Positions 1 to 11,322 of a stretch of 64,000 nucleotides of DNA are shown one piece after another. This DNA comes from Stenogyne calaminthoides (taxonomy: Eukaryota; Streptophyta; Magnoliopsida; Lamiales; Lamiaceae). The stretch's first letter is position 1, and each line of letters begins with the position of its first letter. The position numbers were made by a program, and so were the translations under genes. The stretch covers positions 12,834,001 to 12,898,000 of the forward strand of contig JBBCBC010000012.1 of the NCBI GenBank assembly GCA_037126765.1, read 5' to 3'. The notes under the pieces are model-generated. The model worked only from the letters and a program-made list of their open reading frames with translations, had not been told where the DNA came from and made no database searches.

Positions 1-1540
1 CCAAGAGATTACACTAGTGCAAGTTTAGTGCACTGAATATGACCTACAGGAGGACAAATTCTCCAGAACTGAACTAGGAAGAATTAGACCTAAGTGGTTC
101 GTTATTTCTTAATCTTCATTCCTTAAATAGGATCGCGTGTGGTTAGTAATTATTGCTTTGACTTATTACGGGTAGAGAATCAAAGAGATTCAATACTTTA
201 TATCTTGGGCAATATTATTGGTCACATGCGATTGCTAAGATTTAATACTGAGAATCGTGTAAGTACGCTTGTTCGATTTGTTCCCCTTGGGGTTCATAAG
301 TTTTATCATACCAAATCTTGCAAGTGGAACTAGTTTCCCAGATGGATAATAATGTTGAACCGTTCTTTACCAAGAATAAAAGATATTAATTAATGGAAAG
401 CTATTTCAAATGGCTTGAATTAATTAATGGGCTAGATAATCTTAAACACGGAAATAATAACCGAGCCATATTGATCGTAATATGGGTTAAGATGGATAGT
501 GCAATATTAATTATGTAGTGGGATTAATTAATATTTATGGGCTTGAATAATATTGTGGCTCAATATTGATAATTCAAGATCCATTGAAAGATCCAATCTT
601 AATTCTCCTAAAGGCCCCTCAAGTAGCCCAACATAAAGTCCAATAACTGAAAAAGGTGTTTAAAAATAAAATAAATTTTGTTGCTATTTTTCCTCATTAA
701 TTTAGAAAAATATAAATAAAAGGGGATAAAGATTTTCTTTGAATTTTGTTATGGAATGAAGATATGTATTCTTGAAATACAAGATTATCTCATTAAATTC
801 AAGAAATCTCCCACTTGGTTATTTATATGTTGTTTTCGAAAATTTTGAAAGAATAAGGGAAAGAAAGATTTTCTTGATTTTCTTGATTTTCTTGAAAAGA
901 TATTATGGAAGATATGTATTCTTGCAATACAGGTATATCTCATAAATTCAAGAAGATCCAAATCTTAAAATCTTTATCCTTATTTTTTTCGAAAATAACC
1001 ATAACAAGAGAAGGTGGGATTTTATGGAATATTTTAATTATGGAGAAAAGAATATAGGAGATATATTCAAGATTTCTTGGAAATCAAGAAAAGATTTTTT
1101 CCTCCCTATTCCATGACAAAAAAAATGTCCACCACCTATCTATAAATAGGGGATGATTTCTTCATCCCCAAGTACAATTCCATGTGCTGGAAAAATTAGT
1201 AAACCCACAAAGGTGGTGCAACAAATTTTTATTTTCCCTTTTGTTAATTGTTCGCGAGCTTCCTTCCACCGGATTAACGAGCAAGGACTAAGGAATACTT
1301 GGGAAGGCTTTTTGGTGTGTTTTTATCGACGAGACCATTGCCACTCCAAGAGGTTAGTTCACGTAAACCCGTAGCAATTCCGCATGCGTAGGATTTATGT
1401 GAACTGTTTATATGCATGATTTGTTGTTGAATTATTATTTGAATTAATATACGATTAATTCATGTTAGTAATAATTGTTAGAATTAAATTTGTATTTAAA
1501 TATTCATCCCGAATAGATCCGTGCAATTAATTCCCCAACA
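1..1540 (+). repeat. 5' LTR of Copia element 1, truncated
   Basis: Matches the 3' LTR at 9134-10667 nearly base for base and ends in CCCCAACA. It lacks the first 301 bp, which fall outside the window. The same sequence recurs at 11323-13157 and 22708-24552 on the plus strand and, more diverged, at 14193-16177 on the minus strand. Small open frames here (for example 139-333 and 1153-1374) recur in every LTR copy and are not genes. Confidence 0.93.
1141..1148 (+). promoter_or_regulatory. TATA box of Copia LTR (5' LTR copy)
   Basis: TATAAATA followed by GGGGATGATT. The same box sits at the equivalent place in each plus-strand LTR copy (10270-10277, 12760-12767, 24153-24160), and a TATATAAAT version is read on the minus strand at 14622-14630. 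It lies about 390 bp before the LTR end, as expected for the U3/R boundary. Activity is inferred, not shown. Confidence 0.6.
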
Positions 1541-3017
1541 ATAGGTATCAGAGCCTCGGTTTCGGGCTCTGAATTTTAAATTGTAATTTAATTCGTTTTC
1601 ATTACATTTGAAATTGGATTGTAGAATTGCTAGATCTTTTTTGCAGGTATCCAATTGTCATGAAATTTAATGTGTTTATTTATGCATGCATATAAATTGT
1701 GGTTTTGTTTTAATTCGATTCGTTTGAATTCGTTTTGCCTCGTGAGAAAATCCACGAGTAGATTAGAATTTGTTTGATTTGATCAATGTAATAGACTAGT
1801 CTAGATCTAGGTTTATTTATTTTTGTAAATAAATTGTAACCTCGGAAAAAATGAGGAGAGACGAAAGAATTAAAAGAAGGGATCCTAATCGGGGCGAGGC
1901 GTAAGCGCGGCGTCGTCGCGAAATGTGCCGAGGAGGAGGCGACGTCAACGCGGACGCCGGGCGGCGGCGCGGGCGCGCCATCGGGCGAGGCCATCGCCGA
2001 AGCCACAAGGATCGGCCACAGGCACACGGGCGGGCGATCTTCTTGAGGGCAACGCTGGTGACGCTGGGCGAGGTAGTGTGGGTCTGACGGGCACGCATAC
2101 AGATCCGTGCGACCGCCGACCCCTGCTGAGATCTGCCGAGCAGTGCCGAGCACCGCTGGGCGACGTGCGCCGGGCGCTTAGGCGTACGCGCATGGGAGCC
2201 GATTGACACGGCTGGGGGAGTGCAAGACGTGCACTCCGACCCGCGAGCTGGTCGATGACCTCACTAGACGTGGCGAACCATTCGAGACGAACGATGAAGG
2301 CAAAGAAGACGATTTCTCGAGATCAAGACATGACAAAAATTAATCGTGACAATTGGATATGTGTGCCCAACATGTTTAATTTTTTGTCTTGATGTTTATG
2401 CATTATTTTATGCTTATTTAAATTGTGTTTAAATTTGCGATGCTTGAGAAAACGTTTTGAAAAATCCCACTTTCGAAAATTACTAAGTATGCTTAAACAA
2501 TTAATTGATAATTTTATGGATAATAAAATTAAATTAATTTTGACCTCCATGATTTATTTATTTGTGAATTCTTTTGGAGAAATTTCCCTCGCGGGACGGT
2601 CAAAAGATAGCTTTCACATGAATAAATTCCAAATGGATGATTGTGGATTATTACTAGTGACGACGATGACCCTCCCCACGAGGCTCGTTCAAAGCGAAAT
2701 TATAATTCTGTATTTAATCATGGTTATTACTTAGGTATAAAATTGATATGCATATACTTCCCCGAAGTCCCTGTCAATTTTATATTGGTCAAGTGGGAGC
2801 CAACTATTAATCTAGTCATTAAAGGTTTGTAACTGTTCTTGTTTGTAACCTGCTTGAATGTGTTTAAATAATGACCCACCCCACGTGGCTTATTTAAACT
2901 GTTTTGAGATGTTGGCTGATGCATGTTCATATTTTTTTGAGATCTTAATATGATGCATGTGATCGAACCTTGTGATATATTTGTGCTTATGCATATAGTT
3001 ATTTATTTCAGTTCATC
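1541..3017 (+). other. Copia element 1 leader, with GC-rich island
   Basis: Untranslated leader between the primer binding site and the gag ATG. It is AT-rich except for about 1885-2300, which is very GC-rich (repeated GGCG and GCGCC blocks). The overlapping open frames on both strands there (1710-2209) are by-products of high GC, with no recognisable domain. Element 2 has a GC-rich island at the corresponding place (about 13520-13870), but its sequence is quite different. Confidence 0.7.
1543..1554 (+). other. Primer binding site, initiator Met-tRNA type
   Basis: AGGTATCAGAGC lies 2 bp after the 5' LTR. The plant consensus complementary to initiator methionine tRNA is TGGTATCAGAGC, so only the first base differs. 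Element 2 has the exact consensus at 14179-14190 on the minus strand. Confidence 0.85.
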
Positions 3018-5640
3018 ATGTCGCAACCTTTTAATCCACTGTTCAATATACTTAAAGACAATTTGCTTACTGGTGAAAACTTCGTTGATTGGAGTCGTAA
3101 ACTTACTATTGTCCTTGTTGGACCCGGTGGGAAAACCCATTTTGCGCGTGCGGAAGCAAAACATTTCAAAACGGTGCATATAAAACAGGGGTGAGGGCAG
3201 AGTGTTTCCATTTTTTTCACTTTTAAACTCAAGTGTTGTGTCTTGCTTATAATCGAATGCATATGACAATATAAGAACATAAAGCAATATACAACACAAC
3301 AATGTATAGTGGTTCGGAGGCTCAAGCTCCTACATCCACTCTCCCTGTTCCTAGGGAAATTCCTTCAAACACTTCATAAGGCTTTCTGACTACCTCTGTA
3401 GTTTACTAACCTTTCTACTTTGAGCTTTCTGACTACCTCTATAGTTTACTAACTCAAAGCCTCTGGACTTATCACCCTCTCGGGCTCGCCTCTTAGATGT
3501 TTAACGAGTTCACACTCCAATCGGGACTTATCACCCTCTCTCGGGATTGCCTAACAACTACCTCACTTCACCACTAGTTATCTCTTACGAGAATGGGTTT
3601 GGGTTTGGTGTTGTCTCCAACTATGGTGAGATTTTCCCTTACATTTGTTTAGCCTCAATGCTAAGGTTGGGAAAATCTCTCTAAGCTAGATACATCGTGG
3701 GTTGCTTAGATTGAGTTCTAGAACACTCTTGAACATATTTGTATATCTACTGACTTGTGTTCTATGGTGGGAATGCTTTGGGTATAACTCTCTTTGGCTC
3801 AGAAGCATCTCGCTATATAATCTCCACGATCCACACATTAGAATGATGAAAGACCTTGTATTTATTGTGTGGATTTGAATGTTACCGTTGGAGAGAATCA
3901 CATTCAAATCCATACTATTCTTGTAAGTACAAAGAAATTTTCTTCAGTGGGGTTGTCTTCCTCTCATTGGTCCACGCGGTGATTCTAACGACTATATTCC
4001 CTCGATTCCTTTCCTTGAATCATTCAGATTCTCTCGAGTCTCGGTGTCTTGAGAGACATCTTGAGTCTTGATTCTATCTGAGTCTTCAGTTTTATCCGAG
4101 TCTCAGATTTCTCATCCGAGCCTCGAGTTTATCTCGAGCCTCGGGATACTTGATTCAAAGAGACTTCTCTTCACGGACCTTATTCGATCGAGCATCTCGA
4201 CACTCAGTCGACCGAGTTCGATTCTCTGAATTCGAGACATCCCGACCTTCAGTCACTTTGACTCAGCTATCGATTTCTTCTTTGCTCGATCGATCAAATT
4301 TCGACCGATCGAGATCAACACATCTTCGATCAACATCTCGGGATAGCATCAGTCAAGACATTAGGTTTAGCATATCGGTTTAGCACATCCGATCTCAATC
4401 ACGCCCCGATCTTGATCATCCGCTTCATCTTCATATCGATCTCGATCACGTCGATCTCGATCGATCTCATCCCCCTCTTCCGATCTCGCAACCTTCTCTT
4501 CGATCTTCCGGTGGGTTCTTTCGATCGGCTTATCCGCTCTTCCGATCACCATATCACTTCGACTGCTTCTTCCGATCATCCGATCAGTTCGTTTCGTCAT
4601 CCGATCTTCGATCACCGGGCTTAGCTTTTCTTCTCTTTTGATTTTGCACAGCTCATCAGTTAGCTCGGAACTCATCTAACTCATCTGATCTCGATCAGTC
4701 TCGTCTGTAGCCTCGTCTGATCTCGATCATCTACTTCTGATTTCGTGAGTTCCCCCTCAACTTGTTCTCTTGTTCCCCCTCAACTTGTTATCTGTAAATT
4801 AGCTTCAATAACACAAGTTGATAATGTTTTGGCATAATTCATCAAAACTAAAATATCCCAACAGTCCTCACTGCACAAAGCCATAACTGGGTTCTCACTA
4901 CACCTAAACCAGAAAAGCCAAATGATGAGTCAATTAAATCGGTTAAGAAAGAGTATGCTGACTGGGAGCGTTCCAACGAAATGGCAAAGTGTACCATCTT
5001 GGCTTCAATGTCAGATGTGTTGCAACACCAACACCAGAACGTTGAGACCGCTGCAGACATCATGATTAGTCTTAAAGCGATGTTTCAACATCAGAACCGT
5101 GTGGCTCGTCAGATCACCATGAGGGACTTGTTCTCTATGAAAATGGTGGAGGGAACGCCCGTAAGGGAGCACATTCTCCAGATGATGGCTCACCTTAACA
5201 AACTTGAGGACTTGGCGCTGAATACGACATCAAGACCCAAATCAATTTCGTGCTCCACTCTCTGCCGAAAAGTTTTGAACAGTACAGGCTGAAATACCAG
5301 ATGAACAATCAGAAGTTCTCGATGCCTGATCTATTGCAAGCTTTGGTCTCGGCAGAGGCGATATTGGGGCAAAAGAGCCAAGCCTTGGTGGCAAATGGAC
5401 CTTCTTCTTCTTCTAGGCCAAGGGGTGGTAAGAACAAGAAAAAGGACAAAAGCCACAAGCAAGTGAACTCAAGTGTTGCCAAACGCAAAGAAAAGGTGAA
5501 GGGAGGTGGAGGAGTGAGCAAGCCAGCTAAGGGGAGGTGCTTCAAATGCGGTGAAAAAGGACATTGGAGGTCAGCCTGTTCCAAACCCAAAAGGAATGGA
5601 AAGAAAAATAATTCTCACGCACTAGTTGTTGAAACTTGCT
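3018..5640 (+). pseudogene. Copia element 1 gag, interrupted by a solo LTR
   Basis: Gag packages the element RNA into cytoplasmic particles. The ATG at 3018 begins MSQPFNPLFNILKDN, the same start as the gag fragment of element 2. The frame is broken at 3115/4869 by the inserted solo LTR; removing it and one copy of GTCCT restores the reading (KLTIVL then TAQSHNW). A further shift lies near 5220-5250, where VLHSLPKSFE begins in another frame. The C-terminal part has a basic Lys-rich stretch and a CCHC zinc knuckle (CFKCGEKGHWRSAC, about 5539-5580), the RNA-binding signature of plant Copia gag. Clearly decayed but easy to recognise. Confidence 0.9.
3116..4863 (+). mobile_element. Solo LTR of a different retrotransposon family, inserted in gag
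   Basis: A 1748-bp block starting TGTTGGACCCGG and ending AATATCCCAACA, flanked by a perfect 5-bp target duplication GTCCT (3111-3115 and 4864-4868). The TG...CA ends, 5-bp duplication and absence of any coding domain identify it as a solo LTR. It has no visible similarity to the host element's own LTR beyond the terminal TGTTGG/CCAACA. Its second half (about 4140-4740) is rich in TCGATC/CTCGATC words; the ORFs there are low-complexity artefacts. LTR orientation cannot be fixed without a related full element. Confidence 0.9.
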
Positions 5641-6107
5641 TAGCGGCGTATGCCTCCCATTTATGGGTGGTGGATACGGGATCCACTGATCATGTTTGTT
5701 TCACTTTACAGGGGTTCAAGCGGACCCGGCAACTTAGTGGGAGTGAGATCCTCATCACACTGGGCGATGCTACGAGAGTGGCAGCTGAAGCAGTGGGAGA
5801 AGTGCACCTGTCTTTTGAAGACAGAGTTTTAATTTTAAGAGATGTTCTTTACGTTCTGAATTTTAGAAAGAATTTAATTTCGGTTTCTAAACTTTACCTT
5901 GATGGATATTCGGTTACTTTTGATAAAGTTGTTACCATTTCTCTTTATGATAAATTTACCTGTCATGGAATGTTGTCAAATAGTCTCTATACAATTAACT
6001 GTGCACACCACTCACGAAATGCATCCTATAACACATCAATTGTTTCCGATAAAAGAAAACGTTCATCAGACGTGAACGAAACACTTCTATGGCATCTAAG
6101 ATTGTGA
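5250..6107 (+). pseudogene. Copia element 1: end of gag, protease and pre-integrase domain
   Basis: An open frame of 285 codons. The zinc knuckle is followed by the aspartic protease signature HLWVVDTGSTDHVC (about 5659-5700), whose DTGS matures the polyprotein. The GAG-pre-integrase motif follows (LLWHLRL at the end). The frame stops at 6105-6107 with TGA exactly where the family has Gly in LGHIN. The next frame resumes HINPKRIQRL, so this is a single-codon nonsense change and not the natural end of the protein. Confidence 0.88.
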
Positions 6108-7076
6108 CATATTAATCCAAAGAGGATCCAAAGGTTGGTAGAAGACGGTTCATTGGAGTCTCTCCAAGTTGAACCAATTCCAACCTGCGAATCATGTTTG
6201 GAGGGTAAAATGACCAAGAGGGCATTCGGAGCCAAGGGGAATAGAGCCAAAGAAGTCTTAGAAATCGTTCACACAGACGTATGTGGTCCAATGTCAACCA
6301 AATCAAGAGGAGGTTATGAGTATTTTGTCACTTTTATTGATGACTACTCAAGGTACGGTTATATTTTCCTTATGAAGCATAAATCTGAGACCTTTGAGAA
6401 ATTCAAAGAATTTAAGGCTCAAGCAGAGAATCATAGGGAAAAACGTATCAAGTCTCTACGATCCGATCGTGGAGGCGAGTACCTCAGCGATGAGTTTTTG
6501 AACTACTTGTCAGATGAAGGGATTGTATCCCAGCTAACTACATCCGGAACCCCTCAACAAAACGGGGTTGCAGAGCGAAGAAACAAAACTTTTTTGGAAA
6601 TGGTTAGATCAATGATGAGTTATGCGGATCTTCCCAAGTCATTCTGGGGTCATGCCTTGGAAACAGCGGCTTACATTCTGAACTTGGTGCCATCCAAATT
6701 GGTTCCCAAAACTCCCAAAGAATTGTGGACCGGGCGCGAGCCCAGTTTGAGACACATGAGAATTTGGGGGTGTCCGGCCTACGTGTTGGACAAGGAAGCC
6801 GGAAAATTGGATCCTCGATCAGAATTAAGGTTGTTTATAGGATACCCCGAGGGAACAAAAGGGTGTATGTTCTATGGTCCCGAAGATCAAAAGGTGGTAA
6901 TAAGCACCCACTTTAGATTTTTAGAAGAAGACTATATGAACGAAAGAAGACCTAGAAGTGAGATTACCTTAAATGAGCTAAGGGGGCTAACCTCATTGCC
7001 AATTGTACAAGATGACATACCAAACGACACACTTTCACAATCGGAACCTCGTCGTAGTGGAAGGGTTGTGAGATAG
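6108..7076 (+). pseudogene. Copia element 1 integrase core
   Basis: Inserts the cDNA copy into the genome. After the pre-integrase zinc-binding residues (CESC around 6187), the rve core shows the DDE triad: HTDVCGP (about 6270), the second Asp in RSDRGGEY (about 6460) and the Glu in NGVAERRN (about 6565). It continues with WGHALETAAYILN and the GCPAYV region. The frame is open from 6135 to a stop at 7074-7076, after which reverse transcriptase continues in the same polyprotein order. The catalytic residues are kept, but the frame is separated by stops from its neighbours. Confidence 0.9.
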
Positions 7077-8024
7077 CCCGAGAGATTCATGGGGATAGGA
7101 GAGTCCTCGGACTTGATTCCCGGACAAGACGAATCAGACCCATGGACATATGATGAGGCAATCCAAGACAAGGATGCGGTTTCTTGGCAAAAAGCAATGA
7201 AAGCCGAAATGGGTTCTATGGATCATAACAGAGTGTGGGAGCTAGTCGAACCACTTAATGGGGTCAAACTCATTGGTTGCAAGTGGGTATACAAGAGAAA
7301 AAGAGGACCGGACGGGAAGGTGGAAACCTTCAAGGCAAGGCTTGTGGCGAAAGGTTATACTCAGAAAGAAGGGATCGACTATGAGGAAACTTTTTCACCT
7401 ATAACAATGCTCAAGTCCATCCGAATTCTCTTGTCGATTGCTGCGCATCTCGATTTTGAAATCTGGCAAATGGATGTCAAGACAGCTTTCCTTAACGGAA
7501 GTCTTGATGAAGAAATCTACATGCAACAACCCCAAGGCTTCATTGAAAAGGGCCAAGAACACCTAGTTTGTAAGCTCATGAAGTCCATTTACGGACTCAA
7601 ACAAGCATCCAGAGCTTGGAACCAATGTTTTGATCATGTTATAAAGTATTATGGGTTTGATCAAAACAAGTTCGAAAGTTGTGTGTACAAAAAGCATGTC
7701 GGAACTGCATTGGTATTCTTAGTACTATACGTAGACGACATTCTGCTCATCGGGAATGATGTAAAGGTGTTATCAGATGTAAAGGCATGGCTTTCAAAAC
7801 AGTTTGATATGAAGGACTTAGGGGAAGCCGGGCACATCCTTGGGATCAAGATCACTCAAGATCCCAAGAAAAATATGATAGGCTTATCGCAAACTTCATA
7901 CATAGACACCGCCTTTGAAACGATTCAAAGATGCGAGATTCCAAGAAAGGCTTCAGACCTTTCGGGCATGGAATCCATCTATCCAAGGAAATGTGCCCTA
8001 AGACACAAAAAAGGAGATAGATGA
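7077..8024 (+). pseudogene. Copia element 1 reverse transcriptase
   Basis: An RVT_2 type reverse transcriptase, which copies element RNA into DNA. Visible motifs in order: WQKAMKAEM, KWVYKRKR, ARLVAKGYTQ, DYEETFSP, the first catalytic Asp in QMDVKTAFLNG (about 7470), YGLKQASRAW, and the YVDDILL box (about 7729) with the paired catalytic Asp. The frame is open from 7089 to a stop just after 8021, then drifts into a frame-shifted RNase H remnant. Residues in the active centre are unchanged, so decay is moderate. Confidence 0.92.
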
Positions 8025-8820
8025 CATGAAAGACATTCCTTATGCTTCAAATTGCCGGAAGCCTTATGTATGCAATGTTGTGCCACGAGACCGATATCCG
8101 CTTTGCCGTTGGCATGGTGGCAAGATATCAAAGTAACCCGGAAAGAACATTGATCGGCGCGATTAAAAACATTCCAAGTATCCAAAAGAACTCGAGATAG
8201 AATGTTGGTTTATCGGTCGATAGTCTAATCCCCATCGGCCACACGGGACTCGGATTTCCAATCGGACTTAGATTCCGTAAAATCTACCTCCCAGAGTGTG
8301 TTTTGCATGGGGAGGAGCCATGACATGGAGAAGCGTTAAGCGAAATGCATCGCAGATTCTACCATGAAAGCGAAATATGTAGTCGCTATGCGAGGCAAAA
8401 AAAGAAGGTTTTGGCTCAAGAACTTCCTAGTGGACTTCGATGTAGTTCCGAATTTGCCCAAAGACAATCATCGTTTATTGTGACAATGCCGAAAGCAGAT
8501 TGCAAATTCAAAAGGGTACCAAGAGCCCACAAGGCCAAAAAACACATTGAAAGGAAATACCGCCTTATACGAGAAATCGTTAAGAGATGAGATATAGAGG
8601 TGGCAAAGATCGCGTCGGAAGACAACCCAGCGATCCATTCACAAAGGGTCTCGCCTCGAATACATTCGAGAGACATGTGGAAGGAATGGGTGTCAAGACC
8701 GTTTGCCAATCTGCTTTGAGTATAAGTGGGAGACATTATTAGGTTCGTGTAGGTGACATTATATGTCACGACAGAACTACACGAGACATGATGTAGTATA
8801 CTTAAAAGCGACTTTGAGTA
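8025..8820 (+). pseudogene. Copia element 1 RNase H remnant and 3' untranslated region
   Basis: Short out-of-frame pieces resemble the end of Copia polyproteins (the DIPYAS...SLMYAM-like stretch and PDI-FAV-MV-RYQSNP-like stretch near 8030-8140). After about 8200 the coding signal fades into shifted pieces. Near 8715 and 8813 the phrase GAGTATAAGTGGGAGA occurs twice, the second as the functional purine tract just before the 3' LTR. Confidence 0.7.
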
Positions 8821-8821
8821 T

Positions 8822-8832
8822 AAGTGGGAGAT
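8822..8832 (+). other. Polypurine tract of Copia element 1
   Basis: AAGTGGGAGAT lies directly before the TGTTGGGA start of the 3' LTR. A purine run ending at the LTR edge is the usual plus-strand primer of Copia elements. A near-copy about 95 bp upstream (around 8727) may be a duplicate. Confidence 0.75.
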
Positions 8833-10667
8833 TGTTGGGATTATCTTGAAAGTATGCTTTTACTTTGTATAATCAAACCAATTTCGACTTATTTATTTGA
8901 AATAAATTGTTTATCAATCGATGCTTTAAATATCATCGAATGTTACATATATTTACTGCATAACTGTTCAATAAATAGTACGTGTTACATTGTAGTTAAT
9001 TTAGTGATACCAGATCACAGAAGATTAAATTAACAGTTCCTTGTAACCAAAAGTACACCATTCACGACCTAGATGGAAATGAACAATCCATCGTGAAAGG
9101 TTGAAGTGTAAGGCTCAGATTGGCTTGTCTTGACCAAGAGATTACACTAGTGCATGTTTAGTGCATCGAATAGGACCTCTGAGAGGACAAATTCTTCAGA
9201 ACTGAACTAGGAAGAATTAGACCTCAGTGGTTCGTTATTTCTTAATCTTCGTTCCTTAAATAGGATCGCGTGTGGTTAGTAATTATTGTTTTGACTTATC
9301 ACGGGTAGAGAATCAACGAGATTCAATACTTTATATCTTGGACAATATTATTGGTCACATGCGATTGCTAAGATTTAATACGGATAATTGTGTGCAAGTA
9401 CGCTTGTTCGATTTGCTTCCTTGGGAGGTTCATAAGTTTTATCATACCAAATCTTGCAAGTGGAACTAGTTTCCGGTATGGATAATAATGTTGAACTGTT
9501 CCTTTACCAAGGATAAAAAATATTAATTAATGGAAAGTTATTTCAGTGGCTTGAATTAATTAATGGGCTAGATAATCTTAAACACGGGAAATAATAACTG
9601 GGAGCCATATTGACTGTAATATGGGTTAAGATGGATAGTGCAATATTAATTATGTAGTGGGATTAATTAATATTTATGGGCTTGAATAATATTGTGGCTC
9701 AATATTGATAATTCAAGATCCATTGGAAGGTCCAATCTTAATTCTCCTAAAGGCCCCTCAAGTAGCCCAACATAAAGTCCAATAACTGAAAAAGGTGTTT
9801 AAAAATAAAATAAATTTTGTTGCTATTTTTCCTCATTAATTTCGAAAAATATAAATAAAAGGGGAGAAAGATTTTCTTTGAATTTTGTTATGAAATGAAG
9901 ATATGTATTCTTGAAATACAAGATTATCTCATTAAATTCAAGAAATCTCCCACTTGGTTATTTATATGTTATTTTCGAAAATTTTGAAAGAATAAGGGAA
10001 AGAAAATTTTTCTTGATTTTCTTGAAAAAATATTATGGAAGACATGTATTCTTGCAATACATGTATATCTCATAAATTCAAGAAGATCCAAATCTTGAAA
10101 TATTTATCCTTATTTTTTTCGAAAATAACCATAACAATAGAAGGTGGGATTTTATGGAATATTTTAATTATGGAGAAAAGAATATAGGAGATATATTCAA
10201 GATTTCTTGGAGATCAAGAAAAGATTTTTTCCTCCCTATTCCATGACAAAAAATCGTCCACCACCTATCTATAAATAGGGGATGATTTCTTCATCCCCAA
10301 GTACAATTCCATGTGTTGGAAAAATTAGCAAATCCACAAAGGTGATGCAACAAATTTTTATTTTCCCTTTTGTTAATTGTTCGCGAGCTTCCTTCCACCG
10401 GATTGACGAGCAAGGACTAGGGAATACTTGGAAAGACTTTTTGGTGTGTTTTTATCGACAAGACCATTGCCACTTCAAGAGGTTAGTTCACGTAAACCCG
10501 TAGCAATTCCGTGCGTAGGATTTATGTGAACTGTTTATATGCATGATTTGTTGTTGAATTATTATTTGAATTAATATAGGATTAATTCATGCTAGTAATA
10601 ATTGTTAGAATTAAATTTGTATTTAAATATTCATCCCGAATAGATCCGTGCAATTAATTCCCCAACA
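8833..10667 (+). repeat. 3' LTR of Copia element 1, complete
   Basis: 1835 bp from TGTTGGGATTATC to CCCCAACA. It serves as the reference LTR for the family: the solo copy at 11323-13157 is also 1835 bp, the copy at 22708-24552 is 1845 bp, and the inverted one at 14193-16177 is 1985 bp because of a small insert. It contains the TATAAATA box at 10270-10277. Confidence 0.95.
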
Positions 10668-10896
10668 GTGAGAACTTCTGATTATTCATCTGATAGTTCA
10701 ACTGAAAGTGTTCAAAACTTTTAGGTAGAGAGTGAAGCACCAAATCAATCTGAGTCTCCAGATCGTAATCAAGGATCCACTTGTGCTTTTGTGCAGTGAG
10801 AACAATCATCAGTTTACGTTTCCAATCAACATAGTTTTCACCAGTTAATTGATGGTCTTTAAGTATAGAATACAGTGGATTAAAAAGTTGCGACAT
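10668..10896 (-). pseudogene. Copia element 2 gag fragment with internal deletion
   Basis: Starts MSQLFNPLYSILKDHQLTG, clearly the same gag as element 1. After QKHKWILD it jumps directly to YDLETQIDLVLHSLPKSFE, skipping the roughly 115 residues that element 1 has between those points. It continues NNQKFS and is then cut by the LTR of element 1. The internal deletion keeps the frame open, which could mark a shortened gag or chance. Confidence 0.85.
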
Positions 10897-11322
10897 GTTG
10901 AACTAAAATAAATAACAATTTGTGTAAGCACAAAATTATCACTCAATTCGATCACATTGTTCATATCAAAATCTCAAAACAATATGAACATGCATCAACC
11001 GACATCTCAAAACAGTTTAAATAGGTCACGTGGGGTGAACTGTCTATTTAAACACATTCAAGCAGGTTACAAACAAGAACAGTTACAAACCTTTAATTCA
11101 AAATTAATAGTCGGCTCCCACTTGACCAATATAAAATTGACAGGGACTTCGGGGAAGTATATGCATATCAATTTTATACCTAAGTAATAACCATGATTAA
11201 ATACAGAATTATTACTTTGCTTTGTACGAGCCTCGTGGGGAGGGTCATCGTCGCCACTAATAATAATTCACAATCATCCTTTTGGGAATTTATTCATGTG
11301 AAAACCATCTTTTGGCCGTTCC

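Larger units (their letters stand above)
1..10667 (+). mobile_element. Ty1/Copia LTR retrotransposon, element 1 (5' end cut by window edge)
   Basis: A plus-strand Copia element. In order it has a truncated 5' LTR (1-1540), a primer binding site, a long leader, gag, protease, integrase, reverse transcriptase, an RNase H remnant, a purine tract and a complete 3' LTR (8833-10667). The order integrase before reverse transcriptase marks it as Copia. About 300 bp of the 5' LTR lie outside the window, judged by aligning base 1 with base 9134 of the 3' LTR. The coding part has several stops and frameshifts and carries a foreign solo LTR in gag, so it is not autonomous. The two LTRs differ at scattered positions, so insertion is not recent. 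The base after the 3' LTR enters the gag of an inverted relative (element 2), which suggests that element 1 jumped into element 2. Confidence 0.93.

Noticed and set aside
139..333. A 64-codon frame repeated at 9272, 11763 and partly 23072
   Set aside because: It recurs only because it lies in the LTR repeat; there is no sign of coding constraint.
1710..2209. Four overlapping open frames on both strands in the Copia leader
   Set aside because: All fall in the GC-rich island, where stop codons are rare; no domain, and the equivalent block in element 2 encodes nothing similar.
4150..4675. Ser/Arg- and Asp/Arg-rich open frames in the foreign solo LTR
   Set aside because: They are translations of TCGATC-type low-complexity DNA on both strands.
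8345..8590. Open frame after reverse transcriptase as a separate gene
   Set aside because: It is part of the frame-shifted RNase H and 3' region of the Copia element.
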